Shown here one piece after another: positions 42,735 to 55,994 of a stretch of 64,000 nucleotides of DNA. The notes beneath the pieces are model-generated. The model did no database searches. It was not told the DNA's origin and worked only from the letters and a program-made list of their open reading frames with translations. Location: positions 239,683,047 through 239,747,046 of the forward strand of contig NC_085141.1 in NCBI RefSeq assembly GCF_024139115.2, written 5' to 3'. Both the position numbers and the translations under genes were made by a program. The stretch is from Armigeres subalbatus. Its lineage: Eukaryota > Arthropoda > Insecta > Diptera > Culicidae. The first letter of the stretch is position 1; each line of letters begins with the position of its first letter.

Positions 42735-43100
42735 ACGAAAAGACAATGTGCCTTTCCAATTACAGGCAAAATCAGAATTTTGGAAGAAAATTTCTTTTGT
42801 CTACTCTGACATCAACGTCAGATGATTTGCCATTACATGGAGAAAAAACTTCTGCAGCGTCGCCAAGCGATTATGATTTGCACTTTGAAGTATGTTCTTC
42901 TCGGCTAAACCTCCTCTAGTGTATCTGTTTTCAATAATGTTCCTTTTCAATTACAAACAGAAATCAAATCTGAATTTTGAAAGAAAATTTCACTTGACTG
43001 CTACTGACGCCAAAGTTTCTGCACCGTTGCTCTCCGACGCAGGGACGGGAACGGTTGACATTTCTTTTTATCATTCGTTCTGCCACGCAGTCAAAGAAAA
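42735..43100 (+). repeat. Two diverged copies of a roughly 195-bp unit
   Basis: TTCCAATTACAGGCAAAATC, GAATTTTGGAAGAAAATTTC (copy 1, from about 42755) and TTCAATTACAAACAGAAATC, GAATTTTGAAAGAAAATTTC (copy 2, from about 42946) are followed by matching TCTGCAGCGTCGCC / TCTGCACCGTTGCT blocks. CAG-rich sequence follows at 43108-43190. May be part of an LTR or untranslated region; not resolved. Confidence 0.5.
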
Positions 43101-43299
43101 ACAAAACCACGGCAGCCGCAGCAGCAGCCACGACCAAGCAGACGACTCGACTCTCACCCAGCAGCAGGCAGCAGCAAACAAACAGTTTGCCTCATCAGCA
43201 AAACAAATGTCACAATGAGGCGTACATTTTTTTTTTTTTGAAAACCGTTTCGGTTTGTGCGGTGCGTGAAAGTTGAGCGGATAAAATGTAAACATTCGC

Positions 43300-43651
43300 A
43301 TAATCACAGTGTTTTACTGTACCAGGTTGCGCGGAATAAATATTCGCAATGTTTAAAGCATAGTCGATGCGAATATCTTCAGAGGAAAATTTATCAGCAT
43401 CAAAACAACAGCAAAGAGTTATGGAAAATATTAAAATCATTGTTAAAACCTAGTTCTTGTAAACCGCGATCCATAACTTTTAATGGCACATTAGAAGAGT
43501 CGGAAGAAGTAATCGCTTCTAAATTCAATGATTATTTTATTGAAAGCGTTTCAACCATTAACCGATCTATCGAGTTAGTGGATGAACCTGACGAAATAAA
43601 ACAGCCAGTTAACAGTAACTTGAGATTCGAAGGTTTTCACAGCGATTTGTA
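43300..43651 (+). pseudogene. Short LINE fragment upstream of the RT domain
   Basis: One frame reads RCEYLQRKIYQHQNNSKELW, KILKSLLKPSSCK, PRSITFNGTLEESEEVIASK and FNDYFIESVSTINRSIE. The pattern LW..LK.LL......I.FNG......E.I...FN.YF is typical of the linker between endonuclease and RT in jockey/CR1/L2-type LINEs. No RT motifs follow; the frame ends at 43652 where satellite-related sequence begins. It marks the left edge of the satellite domain. Confidence 0.65.
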
Positions 43652-43930
43652 GTTAGCCTCCATTTAGCCTCCAAAAATAATGTGCTGTTGTAAGGTTCCT
43701 TGGAGGCTAACTACAAATTGTTGGAGGCTAAGGTTTTAGGGCCTTTTAATGAAAAACTAACAATTGGAAATTAATTATTTAATTATTTCCAATCGGGTAG
43801 CATATAAAAACTTTAAATATACCTTTTGGAAAGCGTTAAATATACGAATTTAAATTTTACTGAATCAACTTGCATGCAAGTTTGGAGGCTAACTACTAAA
43901 TTTTGGAGGCTGAGGTGCATGCATCAATCT
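43652..43930 (+). repeat. Satellite-edge sequence with GGAGGCTAA motifs
   Basis: TTAGCCTCCA twice, then CTTGGAGGCTAACTAC, GTTGGAGGCTAAGGTTTTAG, GTTTGGAGGCTAACTAC and TTTGGAGGCTGAGG. These match the CCTTGGAGGCTAAGGTTTGG part of the 180-bp monomer in + and - orientation, embedded in otherwise unrelated sequence. It looks like diverged edge monomers or an ancestral form. Confidence 0.6.
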
Positions 43931-46900
43931 GAAGTAAACGAATCTCACAGAGGGCTACAGGAGGTCCTCACGTATCGTTTGAGACCTTAGGAATGAGAAT
44001 TCAACAGTGCTTTCTCAAATTTATCCCAAAATGACAGATTTTGTAATTTTCTTCAATATTCCTGGAAGCGTCATACAAAACCTTGGAAGCTAATGTTTGG
44101 GGACCAAACCAAGGTAAATCAATCTCACTGCAGGCTACAGGAGGTCCTTACGTATCGTTTGAGACCTTAGGAATGAGAATTCAACAGTGCTTTCTCGAAT
44201 TTATCCCAAAATAACGGATTTTATAATTTTCTTCAATATTCCTGGAAGCGTCATACAAAACCTTGGAGGCTAAGGTTTGGGGACCAAACCAAGGTAAATC
44301 AATCTCACTGCAGGCTACAGGAGGTCCTTACGTATCGTTTGAGACCTTAGGAATGAGAATTCAACAATGCTTTCTCAAATTTATCCCAAAATGACGGATT
44401 TTATAATTTTCTTCAATATTCCTGGAAGCGTCATACAAAACCTTGGAGGCTAAGGTTTGAGGACCAAACTAAAGTAAATCAATCTCACTGCGGGATACAG
44501 GAGGTCCTTACGTGTCGTTTGAGACCTTAGGAATGAGAATTCAACAGTGCTTTCTCAAATTTATCCCAAAATGACAGATTTTGTAATTTTCTTCAATATT
44601 CCTGGAAGCGTCATACAAAACCTTGGAGGCTAAGGTTTGAGGACCAAACTAAAGTAAATCAATCTCACTGCGGGATACAGGAGGTCCTTACGTGTCGTTT
44701 GAGACCTTAGGAATGAGAATTCAACAGTGCTTTCTCGAATTTATCCCAAAATGACGGATTTTGTAATTTTCTTCAATATTCCTAGAAGCGTCATACAAAA
44801 CCTTGGAGGCTAAGGTTTGGGGACCAAACCAAGGTAAATCAAACTCACTGCGGGCTACAGGAGGTCCTTACGTATCGTTTGAGACCTTAGGAATGAGAAT
44901 TCAACAGTGCTTTCTCGAATTTATCCCAAAATGACGGATTTTATAATTTTCTTCAATATTCCTGGAAGCGTCATACAAAACCTTGGAGGCTAAGGTTTGG
45001 GGACCAAACCAAGGTAAATCAATCCCACTGCAGGCTACAGAATGTCCTTAAGTATCGTTTGAGACCTCAGGAATGAGAATTCAACAGTCCTTTTTCAAAT
45101 TTATCCCAAAATGACGGATTTTATAATTTTCTTCAATATTCCTGGAAGCGTCATACAAAACCTTGGAGGCTAAGGTTTGAAGACCAAACTAAAGTAAATC
45201 AATCTCACTGCGGGATACAGGAGGTCCTTACGTGTCGTTTGAGACCTTAGGAATGAGAATTCAACAGTGCTTTCTCAAATTTATCCCAAAATGACAGATT
45301 TTGTAATTTTCTTCAATATTCCTGGAAGCGTCATACAAAACCTTGGAGGCTAAGGTTTGGGGACCAAACCAAGGTAAATCAAACTCACTGCGGGCTACAG
45401 TAGGTCCTTACGTATCGTTTGAGACCTTAGGAATGAGAATTCAACAGTGCTTTCTCGAATTTATCCCAAAATGACGGATTTTATAATTTTCTTCAATATT
45501 CCTGGAAGCGTCATACAAAACCTTGGAGGCTAAGGTTTGGGGACCAAACCAAGGTAAATCAATCCCACTGCAGGCTACAGGAGGTCCTTACGTATCGTTT
45601 GAGACCTTAGGAATGAGAATTCAACAGTGCTTTCTCAAATTTATCCCAAAATGACAGATTTTGTAATTTTCTTCAATATTCCTGGAAGCGTCATACAAAA
45701 CCTTGGAGGCTAATGTTTGGGGACCAAACCAAGGTAAATCAATCCCACTGCAGGCTACAGGAGGTCCTTACGTATCGTTTGAGACCTTAGGAATGAGAAT
45801 TCAACAGTGCTTTCTCAAATTTATCCCAAAATGACAGATTTTGTAATTTTCTTCAATATTCCTGGAAGCGTCATACAAAACCTTGGAGGCTAAGGTTTGG
45901 GGACCAAACCAAGGTAAATCAAACTCACTGCGGGCTACAGTAGGTCCTTACGTGTCGTTTGAGACCTTAGGAATGAGAATTCAACAGTGCTTTCTCGAAT
46001 TTATCCCAAAATGACGGATTTTATAATTTTCTTCAATATTCCTGGAAGCGTCATACAAAACCTTGGAGGCTAAGGTTTGAGGACCAAACTAAAGTAAATC
46101 AATCTCACTGCGGGCTACAGGAGGTCCTTACGTGTCGTTTGAGACCTTAGGAATGAGAATTCAACAGTGCTTTCTCGAATTTATCCCAAAATGACGGATT
46201 TTATAATTTTCTTCAATATTCCTGGAAGCGTCATACAAAACCTTGGAGGCTAAGGTTTGAGGACCAAACTAAAGTAAATCAATCTCACTGCGGGCTACAG
46301 GAGGTCCTTACGTATCGTTTGAGACCTTAGGAATGAGAATTCAACAGTGCTTTCTCGAATTTATCCCAAAATGACGGATTTTATAATTTTCTTCAATATT
46401 CCTGGAAGCGTCATACAAAACCTTGGAGGCTAAGGTTTGGGGACCAAACCAAGGTAAATCAATCTCACTGCAGGCTACAGGAGGTCCTTAAGTATCGTTT
46501 GAGACCTTAGGAATGAGAATTCAACAGTCCTTTTTCAAATTTATCCCAAAATGACGGATTTTATAATTTTCTTCAATATTCCTGGAAGCGTCATACAAAA
46601 CCTTGGAGGCTAAGGTTTGAAGACCAAACTAAAGTAAATCAATCTCACTGCGGGCTACAGGAGGTCCTTACGTATCGTTTGAGACCTTAGGAATGAGAAT
46701 TCAACAGTGCTTTCTCGAATTTATCCCAAAATGACGGATTTTATAATTTTCTTCAATATTCCTGGAAGCGTCATACAAAACCTTGGAGGCTAAGGTTTGG
46801 GGACCAAACCAAGGTAAATCAATCTCACTGCAGGCTACAGGAGGTCCTTAAGTATCGTTTGAGACCTTAGGAATGAGAATTCAACAGTCCTTTTTCAAAT

Positions 46901-49900
46901 TTATCCCAAAATGACGGATTTTATAATTTTCTTCAATATTCCTGGAAGCGTCATACAAAACCTTGGAGGCTAAGGTTTGGGGACCAAACCAAGGTAAATC
47001 AAACTCACTGCGGGCTACAGTAGGTCCTTACGTATCGTTTGAGACCTTAGGAATGAGAATTCAACAGTGCTTTCTCGAATTTATCCCAAAATGACGGATT
47101 TTATAATTTTCTTCAATATTCCTGGAAGCGTCATACAAAACCTTGGAGGCTAAGGTTTGGGGACCAAACCAAGGTAAATCAATCCCACTGCAGGCTACAG
47201 GAGGTCCTTACGTATCGTTTGAGACCTTAGGAATGAGAATTCAACAGTGCTTTCTCAAATTTATCCCAAAATGACAGATTTTGTAATTTTCTTCAATATT
47301 CCTGGAAGCGTCATACAAAACCTTGGAGGCTAATGTTTGGGGACCAAACCAAGGTAAATCAATCTCACTGCAGGCTACAGGAGGTCCTTACGTATCGTTT
47401 GAGACCTTAGGAATGAGAATTCAACAGTGCTTTCTCGAATTTATCCCAAAATGACGGATTTTATAATTTTCTTCAATATTCCTGGAAGCGTCATACAAAA
47501 CCTTGGAGGCTAAGGTTTGGGGACCAAACCAAGGTGAATCAATCTCACTGCAGTCTACAGAAGGTCCTTACGTATCGTTTGAGACCTTAGGAATGAGAAT
47601 TCAACAGTGCTTTCTCGAATTTATCCCAAAATGACGGATTTTATAATTTTCTTCAATATTCCTGGAAGCGTCATACAAAACCTTGGAGGCTAAGGTTTGG
47701 GGACCAAACCAAGGTAAATCAATCCCACTGCAGGCTACAGGAGGTCCTTACGTATCGTTTGAGACCTTAGGAATGAGAATTCAACAGTGCTTTCTCAAAT
47801 TTATCCCAAAATGACAGATTTTGTAATTTTCTTCAATATTCCTGGAAGCGTCATACAAAACCTTGGAGGCTAAGGTTTGGGGACCAAACCAAGGTAAATC
47901 AAACTCACTGCGGGCTACAGTAGGTCCTTACGTATCGTTTGAGACCTTAGGAATGAGAATTCAACAGTGCTTTCTCGAATTTATCCCAAAATGACGGATT
48001 TTATAATTTTCTTCAATATTCCTGGAAGCGTCATACAAAACCTTGGAGGCTAAGGTTTGGGGACCAAACCAAGGTGAATCAATCTCACTGCAGTCTACAG
48101 AAGGTCCTTACGTATCGTTTGAGACCTTAGGAATGAGAATTCAACAGTGCTTTCTCGAATTTATCCCAAAATGACGGATTTTATAATTTTCTTCAATATT
48201 CCTGGAAGCGTCATACAAAACCTTGGAGGCTAAGGTTTGAGGACCAAACTAAAGTAAATCAATCTCACTGCGGGCTACAGGAGGTCCTTACGTATCGTTT
48301 GAGACCTTAGGAATGAGAATTCAACAGTGCTTTCTCGAATTTATCCCAAAATGACGGATTTTATAATTTTCTTCAATATTCCTGGAAGCGTCATACAAAA
48401 CCTTGGAGGCTAAGGTTTGGGGACCAAACCAAGGTGAATCAATCTCACTGCAGTCTACAGAAGGTCCTTACGTATCGTTTGAGACCTTAGGAATGAGAAT
48501 TCAACAGTGCTTTCTCGAATTTATCCCAAAATGACGGATTTTATAATTTTCTTCAATATTCCTGGAAGCGTCATACAAAACCTTGGAGGCTAAGGTTTGA
48601 GGACCAAACTAAAGTAAATCAATCTCACTGCGGGCTACAGGAGGTCCTTACGTATCGTTTGAGACCTTAGGAATGAGAATTCAACAGTGCTTTCTCGAAT
48701 TTATCCCAAAATGACGGATTTTATAATTTTCTTCAATATTCCTGGAAGCGTCATACAAAACCTTGGAGGCTAAGGTTTGGGGACCAAACCAAGGTGAATC
48801 AATCTCACTGCAGTCTACAGAAGGTCCTTACGTATCGTTTGAGACCTTAGGAATGAGAATTCAACAGTGCTTTCTCGAATTTATCCCAAAATGACGGATT
48901 TTATAATTTTCTTCAATATTCCTGGAAGCGTCATACAAAACCTTGGAGGCTAAGGTTTGAGGACCAAACTAAAGTAAATCAATCTCACTGCGGGCTACAG
49001 GAGGTCCTTACGTATCGTTTGAGACCTTAGGAATGAGAATTCAACAGTGCTTTCTCGAATTTATCCCAAAATGACGGATTTTATAATTTTCTTCAATATT
49101 CCTGGAAGCGTCATACAAAACCTTGGAGGCTAAGGTTTGGGGACCAAACCAAGGTGAATCAATCTCACTGCAGTCTACAGAAGGTCCTTACGTATCGTTT
49201 GAGACCTTAGGAATGAGAATTCAACAGTGCTTTCTCGAATTTATCCCAAAATGACGGATTTTATAATTTTCTTCAATATTCCTGGAAGCGTCATACAAAA
49301 CCTTGGAGGCTAAGGTTTGAGGACCAAACTAAAGTAAATCAATCTCACTGCAGGCTACAGGAGGTCCTTACGTATCGTTTGAGACCTTAGGAATGAGAAT
49401 TCAACAGTGCTTTCTCGAATTTATCCCAAAATGACGGATTTTATAATTTTCTTCAATATTCCTGGAAGCGTCATACAAAACCTTGGAGGCTAAGGTTTGG
49501 GGACCAAACCAAGGTAAATCAATCCCACTGCAGGCTACAGGAGGTCCTTACGTATCGTTTGAGACCTTAGGAATGAGAATTCAACAGTGCTTTCTCAAAT
49601 TTATCCCAAAATGACAGATTTTGTAATTTTCTTCAATATTCCTGGAAGCGTCATACAAAACCTTGGAGGCTAAGGTTTGGGGACCAAACCAAGGTAAATC
49701 AAACTCACTGCGGGCTACAGTAGGTCCTTACGTATCGTTTGAGACCTTAGGAATGAGAATTCAACAGTGCTTCTCGAATTTATCCCAAAATGACGGATTT
49801 TATAATTTTCTTCAATATTCCTGGAAGCGTCATACAAAACCTTGGAGGCTAAGGTTTGGGGACCAAACCAAGGTAAATCAATCCCACTGCAGGCTACAGG

Positions 49901-52900
49901 AGGTCCTTACGTATCGTTTGAGACCTTAGGAATGAGAATTCAACAGTGCTTTCTCAAATTTATCCCAAAATGACGGATTTTGTAATTTTCTTCAATATTC
50001 CTGGAAGCGTCATACAAAACCTTGGAGGCTAATGTTTGGGGACCAAACCAAGGTAAATCAATCTCACTGCAGGCTACAGGAGGTCCTTACGTATCGTTTG
50101 AGACCTTAGGAATGAGAATTCAACAGTGCTTTCTCGAATTTATCCCAAAATGACGGATTTTATAATTTTCTTCAATATTCCTGGAAGCGTCATACAAAAC
50201 CTTGGAGGCTAAGGTTTGGGGACCAAACCAAGGTGAATCAATCTCACTTCAGTCTACAGAAGGTCCTTACGTATCGTTTGAGACCTTAGGAATGAGAATT
50301 CAACAGTCCTTTTTCAAATTTATCCCAAAATGACGGATTTTATAATTTTCTTCAATATTCCTGGAAGCGTCATACAAAACCTTGGAGGCTAAGGTTTGGG
50401 GACCAAACCAAGGTGAATCAATCTCACTTCAGTCTACAGAAGGTCCTTACGTATCGTTTGAGACCTTAGGAATGAGAATTCAACAATGCTTTCTCGAATT
50501 TATCCCAATATGACGGATTTTATAATTTTCTTCAATATTCCTGGAAGCGTCATACAAAACCTTGGAGGCTAAGGTTTGAAGACCAAACTAAAGTAAATCA
50601 ATCTCACTGCGGGCTACAGGAGGTCCTTACGTATCGTTTGAGACCTTAGGAATGAGAATTCAACAGTGCTTTCTCGAATTTATCCCAAAATGACGGATTT
50701 TATAATTTTCTTCAATATTCCTGGAAGCGTCATACAAAACCTTGGAGGCTAAGGTTTGAAGACCAAACTAAAGTAAATCAATCTCACTGCGGGCTACAGG
50801 AGGTCCTTACGTGTCGTTTGAGACCTTAGGAATGAGAATTTAACAGTGCTTTCTCGAATTTATCCCAAAATGACGGATTTTATAATTTTCTTCAATATTC
50901 CTAGAAGCGTCATACAAAACCTTGGAGGCTAAGGTTTGGGGACCAAACCAAGGTGAATCAATCTCACTGCGGGCTACAGGAGGTCCTTACGTATAGTTTG
51001 AGACCTTAGGAATGAGAATTCAACAGTGCTTTCTCGAATTTATCCCAAAATGACGGATTTTATAATTTTCTTCAATATTCCTAGAAGCGTCATACAAAAC
51101 CTTGGAGGCTAAGGTTTGGGGACCAAACCAAGGTAAATCAAACTCACTGCGGGCTACAGGAGGTCCTTACGTATCGTTTGAGACCTTAGGAATGAGAATT
51201 CAACAGTGCTTTCTCGAATTTATCCCAAAATGACGGATTTTATAATTTTCTTCAATATTCCTGGAAGCGTCATACAAAACCTTGGAGGCTAAGGTTTGGG
51301 GACCAAACCAAGGTAAATCAATCTCACTGCAGGCTACAGGAGGTCCTTACGTATCGTTTGAGACCTTAGGAATGAGAATTCAACAGTCCTTTTTCAAATT
51401 TATCCCAAAATGACGGATTTTATAATTTTCTTCAATATTCCTGGAAGCGTCATACAAAACCTTGGAGGCTAAGGTTTGAGGACCAAACTAAAGTAAATCA
51501 ATCTCACTGCGGGCTACAGGAGGTCCTTACGTGTCGTTTGAGACCTTAGGAATGAGAATTCAACAGTGCTTTCTCGAATTTATCCCAAAATGACGGATTT
51601 TATAATTTTCTTCAATATTCCTGGAAGCGTCTTACAAAACCTTGGAGGCTAAGGTTTGGGGACCAAACCAAGGTAAATCAATCTCACTGCAGGCTACAGG
51701 AGGTCCTTACGTATCGTTTGAGACCTTAGGAATGAGAATTCAACAGTGCTTTCTCGAATATATCCCAAAATGACGGATTTTATAATTTTCTTCAATATTC
51801 CTAGAAGCGTCTTACAAAACCTTGGAGGCTAAGGTTTGGGGACCAAATCAAGGTAAATCAATCTCACTGCAGGCTACAGGAGGTCCTTACGTATCGTTTG
51901 AGACCTTAGGAATGAGAATTCAACAGTGCTTTCTCGAATATATCCCAAAATGACGGATTTTATAATTTTCTTCAATATTCCTAGAAGCGTCATACAAAAC
52001 CTTGGAGGCTAAGGTTTGAGGACCAAACCAAGGTAAATCATTCTCACTGCAGGCTACAGGAGGTCCTTACGTATCGTTTGAGACCTTAGGAATGAGAATT
52101 CAACAGTGCTTTCTCGAATTTATCCCAAAATGACGGATTTTATAATTTTCTTCAATATTCCTGGAAGCGTCTTACAAAACCTTGGAGGCTAAGGTTTGGG
52201 GACCAAATCAAGGTAAATCAATCTCACTGCAGGCTACAGGAGGTCCTTACGTATCGTTTGAGACCTTAGGAATGAGAATTCAATAGTGCTTTCTCGAATA
52301 TATCCCAAAATGACGGATTTTACATTTTTCTTCAATATTCCTAGAAGCGTCATGCAAAACCTTGGAAGCTAAGGTTTGGGGACCAAACCAAGGTAAATCA
52401 AACTCACTGCGGGCTACAGGAGGTCCTTACGTATCGTTTGAGACCTTAGGAATGAGAATTCAACAGTGCTTTCTCGAATATATCCCAAAATGACGGATTT
52501 TATAATTTTCTTCAATATTCCTAGAAGCGTCATGCAAAACCTTGGAGGCTAAGGTTTGGGGACCAAACCAAGGTAAATCAAACTCACTGCGGGCTACAGG
52601 AGGTCCTTACGTATCGTTTGAGACCTTAGGAATGAGAATTCAACAGTGCTTTCTCGAATATATCCCAAAATGACGGATTTTATAATTTTCTTCAATATTC
52701 CTAGAAGCGTTATGCAAAACCTTGGAGGCTAAGGTTTGGGGACCAAACCAAGGTAAATCAAACTCACTGCGGGCTACAGGAGGTCCTTACGTATCGTTTG
52801 AGACCTTAGGAATGAGAATTCAACAGTGCTTTCTCGAATTTATCCCAAAATGACGGATTTTATAATTTTCTTCAATATTCCTGGAAGCGTCATACAAAAC

Positions 52901-54837
52901 CTTGGAGGCTAAGGTTTGGGGACCAAACCAAGGTAAATCAATCTCACTGCAGGCTACAGGAGGTCCTTACGTATCGTTTGAGACCTTAGGAATGAGAATT
53001 CAACAGTGCTTTCTCGAATTTATCCCAAAATGACGGATTTTATAATTTATTTCAATATTCCTGGAAGCGTCTTACAAAACCTTGGAGGCTAAGGTTTGGG
53101 GACCAAACCAAGGTAAATCAATCTCACTGCAGGCTACAGGAGGTCCTTACGTATCGTTTGAGAGCTTAGGAATAAGAATTCAACAATGCTTTCTCAAATT
53201 TATCCCAAAATGACGGATTTTATAATTTTCTTCAATATTCCTAGAAGCGTCATACAAAACCTTGGAGGCTAAGGTTTGAGGACCAAACCAAGGTAAATCA
53301 ATCTCACTGCAGGCTACAGGAGGTCCTTACGTATCGTTTGAGACCTTAGGAATGAGAATTCAACAGTGCTTTCTCGAATTTATCCCAAAATGACGGATTT
53401 TATAATTTTCTTCAATATTCCTGGAAGCGTCTTACAAAACCTTGGAGGCTAAGGTTTGGGGACCAAATCAAGGTAAATCAATCTCACTGCAGGCTACAGG
53501 AGGTCCTTACGTATCGTTTGAGACCTTAGGAATGAGAATTCAACAGTGCTTTCTCGAATATATCCCAAAATGACGGATTTTATAATTTTCTTCAATATTC
53601 CTAGAAGCGTCATGCAAAACCTTGGAGGCTAAGGTTTGGGGACCAAACCAAGGTAAATCAAACTCACTGCGGGCTACAGGAGGTCCTTACGTATCGTTTG
53701 AGACCTTAGGAATGAGAATTCAACAGTGCTTTCTCGAATATATCCCAAAATGACGGATTTTATAATTTTCTTCAATATTCCTAGAAGCGTCATGCAAAAC
53801 CTTGGAGGCTAAGGTTTGGGGACCAAACCAAGGTAAATCAAACTCACTGCGGGCTACAGGAGGTCCTTACGTATCGTTTGAGACCTTAGGAATGAGAATT
53901 CAACAGTGCTTTCTCGAATTTATCCCAAAATGACGGATTTTATAATTTTCTTCAATATTCCTGGAAGCGTCATACAAAACCTTGGAGGCTAAGGTTTGGG
54001 GACCAAAAAAAAGGTAAATCAATCTCACTGCAGGCTACAGGAGGTCCTTACGTATCGTTTGAGACCTTAGGAATGAGAATTCAACAGAGCTTTCTCGAAT
54101 TTATCCCAAAATGACGGATTTTATAATTTATTTCAATATTCCTGGAAGCGTCTTACAAAACCTTGGAGGCTAAGGTTTGGGGACCAAACCAAGGTAAATC
54201 AATCTCACTGCAGGCTACAGGAGGTCCTTACGTATCGTTTGAGAGCTTAGGAATAAGAATTCAACAATGCTTTCTCAAATTTATCCCAAAATGACGGATT
54301 TTATAATTTTCTTCAATATTCCTGGAAGCGTCATACAAAACCTTGGAGGCTAAGGTTTGAAGACCAAACTAAAGTAAATCAATCTCACTGCGGGCTACAG
54401 GAGGTCTTTACGTATCGTTTGAGACCTTAGGAATGAGAATTCAACAGTGCTTTCTTGAATATATCCCAAAATGACGGATTTTATAATTTTCTTCAATATT
54501 CCTGGAAGCGTCATACAAAACCTTGGAGGCTAAGGTTTGGGGACCAAACCAAGATAAATCAATCCCACTGCGGGATACAGGAGGTCCTTACGTATCGTTT
54601 GAGACCTTAGGAATGAGAATTCAACAGTCCTTTTTCAAATTTATCCCAAAATGACGGATTTTATAATTTTCTTCAATATTCCTGGAAGCGTCATACAAAA
54701 CCTTGGAGGCTAAGGTTTGGGGACCAAACCAAGGTAAATCAATCTCACTGCGGGCTACAGGAGGTCCTTACGTATCGTTTGAGACCTTAGGAATGAGAAT
54801 TCAACAGTGCTTTCTCAAATTTATCCCAAAATGACAG
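43931..54837 (+). repeat. 180-bp satellite array, forward orientation, about 60 copies
   Basis: The sequence repeats every 180 bp with very high identity. Landmarks of one monomer are GGACCAAACCAAGGTAAATC, TACAGGAGGTCCTTACGTAT, GAGACCTTAGGAATGAGAAT, CCCAAAATGACGGATTTTAT, TTCAATATTCCTGGAAGCGT and CAAAACCTTGGAGGCTAAGG. Register changes only by single bases (-1 near 49771, +1 near 54007). Nearly all monomers have a GAATTC site. A short dyad, GGTTTGG-GGA-CCAAACC, spans the monomer join used here. Linked substitutions define subtypes arranged in higher-order patterns. No coding function. Confidence 0.98.
48061..49320 (+). repeat. 360-bp dimeric higher-order repeat in the forward array
   Basis: Monomers marked AAGGTGAATC...CAGTCTACAGAAGG (48061, 48421, 48781, 49141) alternate strictly with monomers marked AAAGTAAATC...CGGGCTACAGGAGG (48241, 48601, 48961). 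The dimer is repeated at exactly 360 bp about four times, evidence of recent amplification of a two-monomer unit. Confidence 0.9.
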
Positions 54838-55147
54838 GCTGTGAAATAACGTCAAGGTGTACTAGCGGAGTTTATTTACCTCTAATCCCAAGCAGCACAG
54901 TTAATCACACATAAGTTTCCCTGACCTAACTCCAACAAATTGGCTTGCCTGGTTTTTGGTTTAGGCACTTATTTAGAGCTTATTTAAAACGGAAAAAGCG
55001 CAAGAGGTGGAGTCAATATAAAACATGTTCAAGTTGCATTTGTTATATTTCTGATACAAATTTATAACCAACATAAAACATTTATAGAAATGTAAATAAA
55101 TGTCACAATGTGAATATCAGGCAACCGATGATTTTCAGAAACATAGA

Positions 55148-55299
55148 GCTTGCTGACGTTTGATCATCTTTCTCTTGTACGCGCACAGAATGGATAGGAT
55201 TTGTTTTCATCGGGAAACGCTTCGGAAGCGTTTCCAGATGAAAACAAATCCTATCCCCTCCGTGCGCGTGCAAGAGAAAGATGATTAACGTCAGCAAGC
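55148..55299. repeat. About 150-bp hairpin (palindromic MITE-like)
   Basis: GCTTGCTGACGTTTGATCAT, CTTTCTCTTGTACGCGCAC and GGATAGGATTTGTTTTCATC are inverted on the right (GATGAAAACAAATCCTATCC, GTGCGCGTGCAAGAGAAAG, GATTAACGTCAGCAAGC). The centre is GGAAACGCTTCGGAAGCGTTTCC-like, so the stem continues to the tip. Arms are about 75 bp with few mismatches. Confidence 0.85.
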
Positions 55300-55959
55300 C
55301 TTATATTTATCAACACTATTGATCAACCGTCATACATATAAATGCATGAAAAAAGTCGAATAATGCTTAAGAATAACAACATTTTGATCTGCGACTTCGA
55401 ATTTATGGTAAACATATATGTTTTGGTTTTGTATTTTTCGAGCGCCTCGTTAAAACTATAATACCATCGCCTAAAATAATTGAAAATGTGTCTGATTGCA
55501 TAGCCATATTGATTTACCATTCTTTATGTTTTAGGGTTACCAAATTTATTTTCAGAGGAGAAGCTATATTAACGTAACGTTAAAACTCAAATGTCAAATA
55601 CGAAATCCAAAACGAAATATGTAGCTTCGTTGATCAAAACTTTCATCCTGTCAAAACTATTATCCAGGTGATCGAATAGACGCTGTCATAAGAGAAAAAG
55701 TAGAATCATAATATTTATTATAAATGTTTTTCAGTCACATAATAAATTGACACGGCAAGGCAATACCAATGTGATATAAAACTATTTTTAAAATTACAAA
55801 CTGAGATTTCAATCAAAATCATCATGTACATAATTAATGGGTAAGACCTCGTATATGGTATACCTTCTATACCTACAATATGGTATAGAATGAGAATGTT
55901 TAGAATAATTTTGATAAGTGGATTCCAAATTTTTTAAACATTAGTGAATAGTGCGTAGT

Positions 55960-55994
55960 GCGCTAGTCTAATTAGGCCCTAATTAGACTAGCGC
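55960..55994. repeat. Perfect 17-bp inverted repeat
   Basis: GCGCTAGTCTAATTAGG, one base, then its exact inverted complement. The motif AACTTCGCTAGTCCCC occurs nearby at 56040. Confidence 0.85.

Noticed and set aside
49663..49929. 88-aa open frame in the satellite
   Set aside because: Opened only by a 1-base deletion in one monomer (about 49771); the other monomers have stops.
43931..54837. Possible CRISPR array
   Set aside because: Repeats are contiguous 180-bp monomers with no unique spacers, in clearly eukaryotic DNA. It is a satellite.
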